Assembly: GCA_030267965.1 (NCBI GenBank)
Contig: BRYA01000038.1
Location: 1-52,050, forward strand
From: Triparma columacea
Taxonomy: Eukaryota > Sar > Bolidophyceae > Parmales > Triparmaceae
Length of the DNA: 52,050 nt
Direction of reading: 5' to 3'
In this document: one piece after another, positions 9,607 through 20,265 of the stretch
Layout: each line of letters begins with the position of its first letter
Position numbering within the stretch: the first letter of the stretch is position 1
Notes under the pieces: generated by a model
Told to the model about the DNA's origin: nothing
The model's database searches: none
Seen by the model: the letters and a program-made list of their open reading frames with translations, nothing else
Made by a program: the position numbers and the translations under genes

Positions 9607-11427
9607 CTACCTCAACCTATCCACCACCCCCTCTTCCTCCTCCTCGTCTATTCCAAAGGTCAGATTGTCCCTTACATCAGCGTCGTACTGCCCCTCCCCT
9701 CTATATTCTATATCGTCGTAGTCCTCATCATCCATGCTTTTCAACTTCCCGTACCCTTTCGACTTTGGTGATTTCATCGTCAGCCCAGCAAAGAAGAAAT
9801 CCTCCTCCCTTCCCCCCCCCCCCTCCCCTCTAGAGTCAAAGTTGGGACGTCCCATCTCGATGCCGTCCTCCTCGTCCCCCTTTCCCTCCCCTCCCTCAAT
9901 TCGTTGAAACAATACGTTTTTGATCCCCCCCTCGCCTTCCCCTTTCCCTCCCGCCCCTCCAACCCTGATCATCGCCTTCTCGCTCTCCTTTTTCCAGTTG
10001 ACGCAGCAGACTAAGAGGAGCATGAGAAGGAAGTGCAGCCAAGTTCCTGCACACATTCCGGCAGTCAGTGCAACTACCCCACACCAGCCCTCCTCACAGT
10101 TGGTGCCCCCCCCCTTCTTGAACGCCAGGTAGTACCCCAGAGGTAGTGCAAGCCCCCAGTAGCTCAAAACGACGATGGGCGCGCCTATGCACTGTAGCCC
10201 ACAGCCCTTGATCACCCCAGACAACGTCACTTGCAAACCGTCCGCAAACACGTAAAGCGAAAGCAGTGGGATCGTCGCCGCCGTTGCGGCTCTAACCTTG
10301 GTGTCACTGGTGAAGATAGAAGGAAATGTTTCATGATCGGTGAAGAAGAGGATGCTTCCCATGAGGCCGCTCAGGCACATGGCGCCAAACGCGCACACCT
10401 TCATGCTGTGTTTGGCCTGACTCGGAAGGCCTCCTCCGAGGAAGCCTCCAATCCTACTGGATGCAGCAACACTAAAGCCTACCGCGAACATGAAGCAGCT
10501 GCTGTTGATGCTCTGGTAGAGGGTCATGGCGGAGATTGCAACCTCAGGGTCTGGCACCAAGTGCCCGGAAAGAAAGATCGCAGTTTCGCTTGCCCACCAC
10601 TCGCTTATCGTAACCAGCCCGGGCAACGCAAGCCTTAGATACTGGGCGACCCCAGAGCAGTTGCACGCGCTACGAAACTGGGAGCAGAGGCCGAACCTCC
10701 TCGGAAGGTCCCCCCCCATGCTGCGAACGGTCCAGGTTGCGCCCCTGGGAGTCAAAAAAATGTAAATGTACAACAAGAATGGTCCTAAGCATTGGGTTAT
10801 ACTCGTAGCCACACCAGCCCCCCGGTATCCCATGTCCATCCCCTGAATCAGCAAAATGTTGAGAGGAATGTGAACCATGGCCACAATGAAGGCACAAATC
10901 GCCGGGGCCGACGACATTCCGATAGCCTGACACCAAGGCATGAGAGTAAACATGACTGTGTGGCCCAGCAGGCCCGGGCCCAAGAGCTTCAGGTACTCAG
11001 AGCAGTTCTTGCTCAAGGTTGGGTCTTGCCCAATGAAGAGTAGAGCCTGCTCCACGCTCCCGCTCATCCAAGCCAACGCGATTGGAACCGTGAAGCCAAA
11101 GTGTACGAGCAACCCCCTAGTCAGGTAAGTGAGGACCAGGGGCCCATCTTCGTCTTCATTGCCGTCCCTCCTCTGCCCCATCCTAGCCTCAGCAGCCCCC
11201 TTGGCCTGGCTCGCGAGGGTGGTCAGGGCAGAGTTTAGCCCAACCACTACGCTCAATCCCGTAACATTACCTATCGTAGTAGCAAGCGCAGCTGCAGCAA
11301 GCTCACTTTTCCCAATTCTTCCGACGAAGAAGAGACTGGTCAACCAGGGAAACCTGTAAAACAGCATGTTGCAAGTGACGGGAAAGGAGATAGCCAGGGT
11401 TGCCATCATTTCCCTACAAACGCCCAT
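9607..11427 (-). CDS. MATE-family multidrug/toxin efflux transporter
   Basis: Single exon, 606 aa. About twelve hydrophobic segments are arranged as two MatE halves. The first contains FFVGRIGKSELAAAALA, a good match to the family's N-terminal signature. The second starts near SEWWASETAIFLSGHL. MATE proteins export organic cations or secondary metabolites using H+ or Na+ gradients at the plasma, vacuolar or plastid membrane. The last 120 or so residues form a Gly/Glu/Asp-rich cytosolic tail not found in the core family. The ATG at 11427 places the first helix close to the N terminus, so a small upstream exon is possible but not needed. The stop lies 38 bp from that of the convergent IPT fusion gene, and the start faces WDR17. 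Confidence 0.88.
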   Translation of the reverse strand: MGVCREMMATLAISFPVTCNMLFYRFPWLTSLFFVGRIGKSELAAAALATTIGNVTGLSVVVGLNSALTTLASQAKGAAEARMGQRRDGNEDEDGPLVLTYLTRGLLVHFGFTVPIALAWMSGSVEQALLFIGQDPTLSKNCSEYLKLLGPGLLGHTVMFTLMPWCQAIGMSSAPAICAFIVAMVHIPLNILLIQGMDMGYRGAGVATSITQCLGPFLLYIYIFLTPRGATWTVRSMGGDLPRRFGLCSQFRSACNCSGVAQYLRLALPGLVTISEWWASETAIFLSGHLVPDPEVAISAMTLYQSINSSCFMFAVGFSVAASSRIGGFLGGGLPSQAKHSMKVCAFGAMCLSGLMGSILFFTDHETFPSIFTSDTKVRAATAATIPLLSLYVFADGLQVTLSGVIKGCGLQCIGAPIVVLSYWGLALPLGYYLAFKKGGGTNCEEGWCGVVALTAGMCAGTWLHFLLMLLLVCCVNWKKESEKAMIRVGGAGGKGEGEGGIKNVLFQRIEGGEGKGDEEDGIEMGRPNFDSRGEGGGGREEDFFFAGLTMKSPKSKGYGKLKSMDDEDYDDIEYRGEGQYDADVRDNLTFGIDEEEEEGVVDRLR

Positions 11428-11574
11428 CTTCTGCGTTCTGGCCTATACCAGTTCAAAAGTTATTTCCGTATTTGCTGAGGAGGCCCCCATATTTCTTCGG
11501 CCTTCTGCTTCCTGCCTCTCCCCGTCCTCCGGCCTCTTGGCTTGGCCCCGAAAGCAGATAATAGAGTTAGTCTC
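11428..11574. promoter_or_regulatory. Shared divergent promoter interval, MATE / WDR17
   Basis: The two start codons face away from each other across 147 bp, so both promoters and 5' UTRs must lie here or overlap. No TATA box is obvious. Confidence 0.45.
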
Positions 11575-14500
11575 ATGCCTGAGTGGGACGAGAGATTCCT
11601 GCTCAAGCAGACGAGACTACATCCATCGGGATGCCAGGTGAGTTTTTCCGCGCTGAAATTATTAGTGGTTGTTTCTAACTCATGAAAAATCAAATTTCAA
11701 TTCTCCCGATATCCGATGATAGCAATGGAGTTCCCGAACTGTGGGAGGATCAGACAAATACTTTGCGTTTTGCTCAACGCTATCAGTATACGTGTATTCA
11801 ACGATAGGCTTCCAGCTCAAAAAGCTCATCGATGCACATGAAAAGTGTATAAGTTACCTTTCGTGGTGCCCTAGCAACCCCTCCATGTTTGCCACTGCGT
11901 CCATGGACGGTACGGTTACGATTTGGGACGTCGAAGCCGACGAAGATATAGACCAGGATGTTAAGGTGTCCACATTTAATTTCGGTTCCCAAATTTTTGC
12001 GATAGATTGGATTGGATTGGGAACATCGTTGGTAGTGAGCACCAGGACTAGTAGTATCTTCCTGTGGAACAGGAAATCGAAATGCGATCTACGCAGTATG
12101 GAATTAGTCCACGCACGCAACGAGAGCGTCCCGGCAGTGGTGAGTAGTTGTGACGAAGGCGGGCAGGGTTGTTTTGTATTTTTCCGTCTTCTCCCCTCTC
12201 CCCTATCCCCTCTCCCCTCTCCCCTCTCCCCTCACCCCCCTCTCCCCTCCTCCCCTGAAGGCTATGGTCATCCGGTGTCATGCAACCGACCACCAACTTG
12301 TCGCCACCGGTAATTTTGATGGCTCGATTCGTATTATCGATATCTCCACTAAGTCTCTTGAGAAGATCCCCCCCATTGAGAAAGGAGTCTCCATCTGCGA
12401 CATGCAGTGGGATCCAAATTCACAGGATTACATGCTAGTTTGCAACGAGAACGGTGCCATCAGATTGATCGACGTGATAAGCAACGAAGTTATAAGGTCC
12501 TACGAGAGGGAGCCAAAAATTCAATCCATATGCTGGATGAACTGGGCCCCTGGCAACTTTGGCACGAGCACATTGAGGACTGGGGTAGTGAAGATTTGGA
12601 ATGTTTCCCAGACCAAGCCTATCGATCATGTTAGGGTGGGCCATACAGGTTTCAAGTGAGATGCCCCCCTCCCCCTTCCCCTCCTCCCCCTCCCCCCCCT
12701 TCTCACCCCCCCCCACCCCTCCACCTCGTCACCCTCAGGACTTCCTTTGTGGTCCCCTCATCATCTAGGATCATCAACTCCTTCTGCGACGGATCAGTTT
12801 CCCTCTACGACATGAAGAAGAAGCAGAAGGAGTTCCGGACGGAACCTGGCCACACCGAAACAGTGTTTGCCACGGAGTTCTCCCCCCAGTCCCCCAACAT
12901 TCTAGCGACGTCGTCTTACGATAGCACAATAAAAATTTGGCACACGGGGACAATGTCCCTGATCGAGACCTTGACGGGACAGAGTGGAGTGATCTACTCC
13001 ATGAGCTGGAGCAGTTGCAGCCAGTACTTGGTCTCATCTTCCATTAAAGGATTCGTCTTCATATGGAACACTAGCACCGGTGAGGTTCTACAGGAGCTTG
13101 ACCACCACCGGCGGGAGCCTGTGTATTGCGTCGACTGGAACCAAGCCTTCCCCAACCACATCCTTTCGAGCAGCTCCGACAGGACCGTTTGCGTGTTTGA
13201 CGAACGAGGAAATATCCACAAAAGGTTCAGGCTGCCAGGCACCACCTTCGGCTGCAATTGGTGCCCCCATAATGCGTCGATGTTTGTAGTAGGCTGCATG
13301 GACGGGAACGCCTACGTCTTTGATACAGACAAGCCTGGGTTTCTGAAGAACATCTTGATGGGGCACGAGGCCAGGGTGTTCCACACCTCTTGGAGTCCTC
13401 TGGTTCCGGGAAGAATCGCTACCGGAAGTGACGACAAAACAGTTAGGGTGTGGAACATTGACGTAGCTGGGGGGGAGTCTTCGGGCAATGGAAGGGTCGG
13501 CGGACGGCACCCAGGTTCGGGGGAGATCGATTTTGAAGTTGAAGAGAGCGACTCGCGTAAGGTCGGCTGCCTCATTCGCGAATGCGATCTTTTCGAGGGA
13601 CACACGAACAACGTCCGCCCAGTTACTTGGCATTCTGAGGTGCCCTACCTCCTCTTGAGCGGGTCCTGGGACGGCGATATTCGCCTCTGGGACACCAGAA
13701 ACCCCGGCACCTGCTCCTCCGTTGGGAAAGGTCACCTCGCCGACGTTTATGGCCTCTCATCCCACCCCCAGCGCCCTTTCACGTTCGCATCTTCGTCGCG
13801 CGACAGCACGGTGCGCCTTTGGAACATCACAGGCTTAGTCGATAGGGTCATCTACGATGCTATTTCAGAGAACACAATAGAAGACTATGTAAGCTCCCCG
13901 AAGGGAGGGGGGCTCCTCACCGGTACAGGGTCGAAGCAGCTGCAGGACGTCCTTCGAACCAACAGTAGGGACGAGCTCAAGTGTTGCCAAGAGATATTTT
14001 CCTTCTTCGGGGGAATGACGGGGGTCGAGGAACTTTGGGCCGCTGCGGCTTTCGCCTTCAACAATGAAGACGCGAAGGTGAAGAACAGCGACGTCGATGC
14101 CGACGTTCAAACCAAGAAGAATATTCTGCACAAGGACGAAATCGTCTTCAATTCGTTGGCCGAGGCGCAGAACCTCGAGTCGATAAAGATGAGAAGGACC
14201 AGCATGGGAGGAGGGATTGGGGGAATGAAAAAGGAAGAACAGATTCGCTTGGCCGCGAAGATGTACGCCCAGAGTGGCGACCTTCGGAAGTTTTGCGATA
14301 TTTTGTTTGAGTTGGGGGACCATGAGAGGGCCCTGGCCATTGCTCCCGGTGTTGGCATCGAGTACTGGCAAGACATGACCCAAAGCTACGGTAAAATATT
14401 GGCAAGCAATCTCGACGAGGACTGCGTTCCCTTCTTTGCCGCCGGAGGTAGGCCTGGAGAGGCTGTCAACTTTTACACCAAGCGGAGACAGTTCAGGGAG

Positions 14501-14944
14501 GCTTTCCTAATTGCATCTGCGGCTTCCTCAGGTTCCTTCCCGGGGCAAGAACAACTGCTATCCAAATCAGAAGCCAAGGATAACGTCGGCGACGACGGCT
14601 GTGAACAAGTCAGTCTTGGCTCCCATGACCGTCACAGCAACCTCATGCAGAGCATCAGCTCACATATGGCCGAGCATTACCTCGAAGCGGGGGAATCCGT
14701 TCTAGCCGCCACTGCGCATTTGGCCAGCAACGACGCGCGGCAAGCCATTAAGGTGTTGCTCGACAAGGGCGTCTTTCTGCTCGCCTTCGGATTGGCCAAG
14801 GTTGCAGGGATGGAAGACGTTGACGAAAGGATTGGACTCATTGGGAAGCTGAAGGTTCCTCCCCAGAGCGCGCTTCGCAGCTTTGCCAGGGGAAGATCAG
14901 TACGGGTAGAAGTCGAGGAACGCAAAGATTCGGACGACGAATAG
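11575..14944 (+). CDS. WDR17: WDR17-like WD40 repeat protein
   Basis: Four exons, 11575-11637, 11723-12139, 12261-12655 and 12739-14944, give 1026 aa in frame. The first exon is a 21-codon leader ending SGCQ, joined to QWSSRTVGGSDKYFAFCSTL, which is how WDR17 begins. Two WD40 propellers follow, with strand ends such as TVTIWDVE, VKIWNVSQTKPIDH, IKIWHTG, VRVWNID, IRLWDTR and VRLWNITG. The 400-residue C terminus is alpha-helical and TPR-like (DHERALAIAPGVGIEYW), the WD40-plus-helical layout of trafficking coats and IFT proteins. WDR17 is conserved in animals and protists but poorly characterised. Intron 2 is a CCCCT-rich run. The third donor is GTGAG inside a Phe-Lys codon pair (AA|GTGAG). Confidence 0.87.
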
Positions 14945-15013
14945 AAAAAGAAATCCTCTAAAGAAAAGCACAAATTCACTTCACAAAAGGATGTAAATCT
15001 ATTCGTCCCGCAT

Positions 15014-16105
15014 TTACGCATTTATTCCAGTCTTCCCCAGTAAGGCACCAAGATCGTCATCGTCAGAAACTTGCGGCTGATTATTGTTGTTCATTTTTCC
15101 GACGCTTGCGGCGGGGAATAGGGAGTCAAAGAGGATGCTGAGCACTTCGTCCCTGCTCAACAAACTCTCCACCACCACCTTTCTGTCCTGCGCCATAAAA
15201 TCGTGCAATTCGATAGGCTTCTGAAGGAGGGCCTCCTGAATCGCGGTCATCTTCCCGCCAAGGGCAGCCTTTCTTCTCCTTCTCTCAATGCTCTTCTTCA
15301 CGTCCTCGATGCAGTCGAGGAAGAACTCCTCGAGCTCCTTTCTAGACGTCTTCTCCTCAGTAATCGAGGCGCGAAGCGCCTGGGCGGTTTTCTTCTCTGC
15401 ATCCCTCTGCGTTTTCATCTGCCTCAACTCCTTCTGCAGCAACAGGGTGTCAGTGGGAAGGAGGACAGATGCTGACTGCGACTGGAACATTCTTCCAGTG
15501 CTCTTGCTGCCCGGTCTGGGGAGGGCAGGTAAGCTGCTCATATTCTGGGCATCACTCATGCCCCCCGTCTCGGGTTCCCTCGTCTCGAACATTTTATCAT
15601 TGGCATCAATGCCTTCCCTCAGCTGCAATTCAATCTCAGCCCTGAGCAACTTGTTCTGCTTCTTGGCGGACTTCAACTGCTTTGCAAGCCAGTTCCTATC
15701 GTCTTCTAACATGACCATCTTCTGCTTCATGAATTGCTCCGACTTCTTGGCCTCTCCAAGGAGGCCGTCCAACCTCAGTGACTCCTCCCTGTACCATTTG
15801 CACTCCTCCTCCAACTTCTGCATTTGCTCGTTGTTAGTGAGGGCGTTCTCCTTCTCCACCACCTCGGCCTTCAAGCCCTGGAGCTCCCGCTGCACATTGT
15901 ACATGTGGGCCCTGTAAGCACCCAAGAACTCGTTCTCCTGCTTGGCCAACACACCAGAAACCTTCATCCCTAGCTGGTCGACCACCTCGTTGAGCTTCGC
16001 ATACTCCTCATACACGCGGGACATCGACTTGGGATCAGCAATACTAGCTACGTCATTGATGGCAGCCTCTGTAAGGGCAAAGGCAGAAGGGGCTGGGGAG
16101 GACAT
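15014..16105 (-). CDS. Coiled-coil protein, possibly ciliary/cytoskeletal
   Basis: Single exon, 363 aa, highly charged. Long heptad-rich stretches (about residues 60-180 and 225-290) include DRNWLAKQLKSAKKQNKLLR and KELEEFFLDCIEDVKKSI. There is no membrane segment and no catalytic motif. The pattern is like basal-body, axonemal or centrosomal coiled-coil proteins, but I cannot assign a named family. The ATG at 16105 is the first in frame and lies 183 bp from the start of the divergent gene. The stop is 69 bp from the WDR17 stop, tail to tail. Confidence 0.75.
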   Translation of the reverse strand: MSSPAPSAFALTEAAINDVASIADPKSMSRVYEEYAKLNEVVDQLGMKVSGVLAKQENEFLGAYRAHMYNVQRELQGLKAEVVEKENALTNNEQMQKLEEECKWYREESLRLDGLLGEAKKSEQFMKQKMVMLEDDRNWLAKQLKSAKKQNKLLRAEIELQLREGIDANDKMFETREPETGGMSDAQNMSSLPALPRPGSKSTGRMFQSQSASVLLPTDTLLLQKELRQMKTQRDAEKKTAQALRASITEEKTSRKELEEFFLDCIEDVKKSIERRRRKAALGGKMTAIQEALLQKPIELHDFMAQDRKVVVESLLSRDEVLSILFDSLFPAASVGKMNNNNQPQVSDDDDLGALLGKTGINA

Positions 16106-16288
16106 GGGTTGTTAGATCCTTGGACTTTGCGGAAATACGGCCAGAAAATGCCGGGGAGGGTGGACTAAGGGTCAAAAGGGGGACAGAGACGGCCTCGTTC
16201 TGCAAAGGGAACCAGCTAAGGCAACAAAATTTAGGAAAAGTTGGGGTCGTTGTTACTCAATCTTAACAGCAATCGTTTTCTGCTTCTT
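16106..16288. promoter_or_regulatory. Shared divergent promoter interval
   Basis: A 183-bp gap between the starts of the coiled-coil gene and the basic protein at 16289. No core motif recognised. Confidence 0.35.
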
Positions 16289-17705
16289 ATGGATGACTGG
16301 AGACGTAGAGGTCTCCCAGAGAGACTCCTGGAGCAGGAGCTGAGGAAGAACCCCGCCGCGGAGGATCGCCAAAGGGAAGACCTGCGGACCCTTGTGGACA
16401 AGAACAAGAACCCAAGGCTTCATGAGGTAGGACCCGGGCAGTGCCACTTTGGAGGATGTGAGACCCCCCACTAACCCCCCCTCCCAATTAATCTCGAAGT
16501 TAACCTCGGGCGACCTACGAAGGTCGGCCAAGTTTACATACGACGAGCACCAGGACACTATAGACAACCAACTCTTTAAGATGAAGGCCGGGAGCATAAG
16601 TAGGTTCACTGGGGAGAGCCTTGAGTCGGTCACGGACCGGATGTCGATAGCGCAGATTAGTTTTTCTCCCAAGCACAAGCGTGGTGGGGGTAGCCAGATG
16701 ATGGCCTCGGCAACAGGTAGCATGGCGAAGTCCCCAACAAGGGACATGTCTGAGGTAGAAATAGAAGACGCACCAGTGATGAAGAAGTACGAAGGCACAG
16801 TGACCCAGATTGCCCCCCCGACCTTCGGGCATAGGCCGGGGTCTGGCCAGCGAACCTTCAACCCCGTTGCCATGGGGATAAGGAAGGACAAGAAACTCAA
16901 GCTGAAGAGCAGCAAAACTACCATGAGGAAGAAGGGGGGCAAATTCGTCACGGGCATCATGAGCACTAGCATGCTGAAGCACCTGCTGACGGCAGGAGAA
17001 GCTGGGGACGGCTTTGGGCGAACGGTGGCGCACGAACAAAATAACAACGAAAGTTTCGGAGGCAATAATAATAGGGGCGGCTTCGAGAAGGGTTTCGACG
17101 ATCTATCTATCGATACCGCAGAGTTTGGAGGCGTGAACGGCGCCCTCAACACCACGTTGGATACGTATGACAGTAATCTGCAGCACAGCTTCACGACCCT
17201 CTCTCCGAAGCACGCCATCGAGCCGACCAATCATCAGAGCTACTTTGACGAGGTCTACAAGGTTCCTGAGAAAAAGGATCGACCGGACTGGAACGAGTCT
17301 TTTGCCGCACTGAAGTACGACGTCAGGGAGATGAGGCCCCTTCTCGTCCTCAACAGGGAGGACAGAGAGGCCAAGACTCTTGATCGGATAAACAAGTTTC
17401 GTCTGCTCGCCGCAGGCAAGACAAAGAGCGTGACCACAGATCCTGGAAGGGACGAGAGTATGGTCAGCAAAAGCGCGTGGAAGGAGGAAATCGATAGGAA
17501 ATTCAATAAGCTCGACAGAACGGGCTCCAAGATTAGCCCGAGGTCGGCGAGTATAAACCGTGACATCCGGGGCATGATCAAGGAGGAGAAGATACGCAAA
17601 ATGAAACAGGACCAAAAAATTAGGGAGTGGGAACGAATAGTGGAGGAGGAGCGAACAGAAAAATTGATAGCGAGGCGGAAGGGGCGAGGGAAATTAATAC
17701 ACTGA
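16289..17705 (+). CDS. Unrecognised basic, partly coiled-coil protein
   Basis: Two exons proposed, 16289-16426 and 16500-17705, giving 447 aa. The join uses donor GAG|GTAGGA and acceptor CTCGAAG|TTA, which keeps phase 0. An alternative donor (GAT|GTGAGA at about 16457) breaks the frame with that acceptor, so the exon junction is less certain than in neighbouring genes. The protein is rich in Lys, Arg, Ser and Asn, with a middle segment DRPDWNESFAALKYDVREMR, a following LLVLNREDREAKTLDRINKF, and a C-terminal charged helix. No known domain is recognised. It shares a divergent promoter with the coiled-coil gene, so a common cytoskeletal role is possible but unproven. Confidence 0.68.
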
Positions 17706-17730
17706 ATGTTAGACAGAAATTGCATCGCAT

Positions 17731-20147
17731 TTATTTCATGAAATGGGTATCTGAATCTCCGCCACAAACCTTGTTCCTCGACAGCTTCTCAGGGACGTAG
17801 CTCTTGGTGTCCTTGAGGTATTTGAGAAGGGCAGGCATGATCTCAGTATCCGAGTCCGTGAGGAAGGACACGGCGATTCCGCTCTTGCCTGCTCGCCCTG
17901 TCCTTCCAATACGGTGGCAGTAGTTGTCGATCTTGGTAGGGACGTCGTAGTTGACGACGTGGGTGACATCCGCGACGTCGATACCTCGCCCCGCGACGTC
18001 TGTCGCCACGAGGATCCTGCCCCCCTCCTTGAACTGGGCGAGGGACTGCTCGCGCAGGTCCTGGGCCTTGCCGCCGTGGAGGACCACGGTTTTCTTACCG
18101 TTCTTCTCGATGGTCCGGGCCACTTTCTCGGCAGACTTCTTCTCGTTAACGAACACGATGACCTTGTCATTAGGCCTGAGGGAAGCGCACATGTTGGCGA
18201 GCTCCCGGTCCTTCTGGGCCGCCGAGATGTACATGACTCGTTGCTCTATACGCTGATTCTTGCGGGACCCCTGGTCGCCGACGGATATGATGGCGGGGTG
18301 CCTGAGGAAGGTGCGGGCCAGGCGCTCGACCTCCGCAGGCATGGTCGCCGAGAACATGGCCGTGAGCCTGTGCTTGGGCACCTTGGTCGGGTTCTCCCTG
18401 AGGTCCTTGAGCTCCTGCTCGTAGGCCTGAGTCTCGTCATCGCTCTTCATGAGACCCCCCATGGCCTCAAGGACGGCGTTCAGCTGAGGCTCGAACCCCA
18501 TGTCCAGCATCCTGTCGGCCTCGTCGAGGACAATGTAAGAGCACTGGTTGAGGATGAGGAAGGAGTTGTTCAGCACATCCTCCATACGCCCAGGTGTTCC
18601 AACGACGATGTGGACCCCGTTGCGAAGGTGGAAAGCCTGGTCGTCTATGGACTGTCCTCCCACAATGGAAAGAGTCTTGACGACGTTCTGCATGGAGAGG
18701 AGCTTTTGCATCTGCGGCGAGCGAGCGGAGGGAAAACGGCGAGAAAGCGAGGCGAGGAAAGGACTTTGTGTTAGTGGACAAACGACTGCGCCATTGCCTT
18801 CCTTTCGCATCATTATTCTCACCTCCTCCTCAATTTGAAGAGCCAGCTCGCGAGTTGGCGCCATGACGACCGCAAGGGGTCCGTTGTCCCCGCAGGAGTT
18901 GAGGATCTCGTCGTCGAGGGTTAGGATATGGTGGCACATTGGGATGCCGAAGGCTGCGGTCTTTCCGGAGCCCGTCTCCGCGATGCCTATCATGTCCCTC
19001 CTCTGGAGACCTATGGGGATCGCCTGCCTTTGGATGGGGGAGGGCTTGGTGTAACCGAGGGTCTGAGTGATGGCGGTGACCAGGGAGGGGTGAAGGACGG
19101 GGTCCGTCTCCTGGAAGGAGCGGAGAGGGTTCGGAGCCCGACCCCCCCTAACCCTGATGTCGAAGTCCTCCCTGATGATGCGCCAGTCACGAACGGACAT
19201 CTCAGAAAGGGGCTTGGAGTAGACAGTTTCTGAGGCGACGAGCGATGCGGCGAGTAGCGGAAAGGGTTGGAGGGATAGGTGAGAAAGCTGCGTGTCATGA
19301 CGTTGGGGGTTGCATTACATTACGCTGTGCGCTCCTCTCACCTGACGCCAATGCCCTGTTTTGGGAGGACGATCCCTTGGTGGAAAGGAGGAGAGGGTCG
19401 ACGGATTTCTTCATCAAGGCCTTGCGGGTGGAAATGTCGTACAGTGGGTCGGCGTCCCTAGCAGTGTCCTCAGAGGCCTCCCACTGGAACTTGAAACGGT
19501 TACGCTTCTGAGACGATCGGAGGCGAATGGGGTTAGAGGAATGGGGTTAGAGATAACTGAAGCTGGCCCCTTCGCCCCACATACAATTCATTCTTTCTTC
19601 TCACCTCCTTCATCTTCTTCTCCTTCTTCCTGTTGTGATCTTGCTCCATCTCCTCCTCCGTCCTCCCGATGTAGTGGCGGCGAATCTCGTCCACCTGCAT
19701 GTTGTTGAGGTGATGGAACTGCTGTCCACCACCGTTTCCACCGCCATTATTCCGATGCTGCCCCCCCCCGTTGTGGCGACTGTCCTGCTCCCTCTTTCTC
19801 TTCTCTTTGACCCTCTCTCTCGCGGCATCAGCTTCAGCCTTCTCCTTCTCCTCAGCCTCTCGCTTTGCCATCTCTGCCCTCTTCTTCTTGCTCACGAATG
19901 TAATCTTCCCCGTCGAGGGTGCTGCTGTGGAAGGTGCGGAGGAAGAAGAAGAAGAAGAAACATTTCCAACAGCAGGTGAAGACTTCGCAAGCATCGACAC
20001 GTCCCCAAGCTTCGCCCTATCTCTCTCCTTCTGCCTTAAAAGTGCCCTCTCCTCAGCTCTCGCAGCTGCCTCCATTGCTTTCCTCGCCTCTGCTTGCTCA
20101 TTAGGCGGCAAATTTGCGATCATCGCCTCAACTTCAGCTGGATCCAT
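17731..20147 (-). CDS. PRP28: DEAD-box splicing helicase Prp28 (DDX23/U5-100K)
   Basis: Four exons, 20147-19605, 19507-19342, 19229-18823 and 18711-17731, give 698 aa. The N terminus is Lys/Arg/Glu-rich. Exon 2 carries FQWEASEDTARDADPLY and exon 3 starts with MSVRDWRIIREDFDI, both hallmarks of Prp28, which displaces U1 from the 5' splice site during spliceosome activation. The helicase motifs are intact: Q-motif PSPIQRQAIP, motif I AETGSGKT, PTREL, VLDEADRM, SAT, and HRIGRTGRAGKSG. Prp28 family proteins typically lack the RS domain seen in animals, as here. The third intron (18712-18822, 111 nt) is a multiple of three without a stop, so retention would insert 37 residues between PTREL and motif II. 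Confidence 0.93.
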
Positions 20148-20265
20148 GACCTTGATGAAGTAATTGTATATGAAACTTTAAAAATTGAGGTTAAATTGGA
20201 CAATTGACTTTGACCCCAACAAAAGCAGGGAGCAATAGATTTTGGATTCACTCTTCACATCTGCC
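20148..20265. promoter_or_regulatory. Shared divergent promoter interval, Prp28 / sulfotransferase
   Basis: 118 bp separate the two start codons. The sequence is AT-leaning but I see no defined box. Confidence 0.35.

Noticed and set aside
17914..18774. Plus-strand 286-codon ORF
   Set aside because: Antisense shadow of the well-supported Prp28 helicase domain; no start context or domain of its own.
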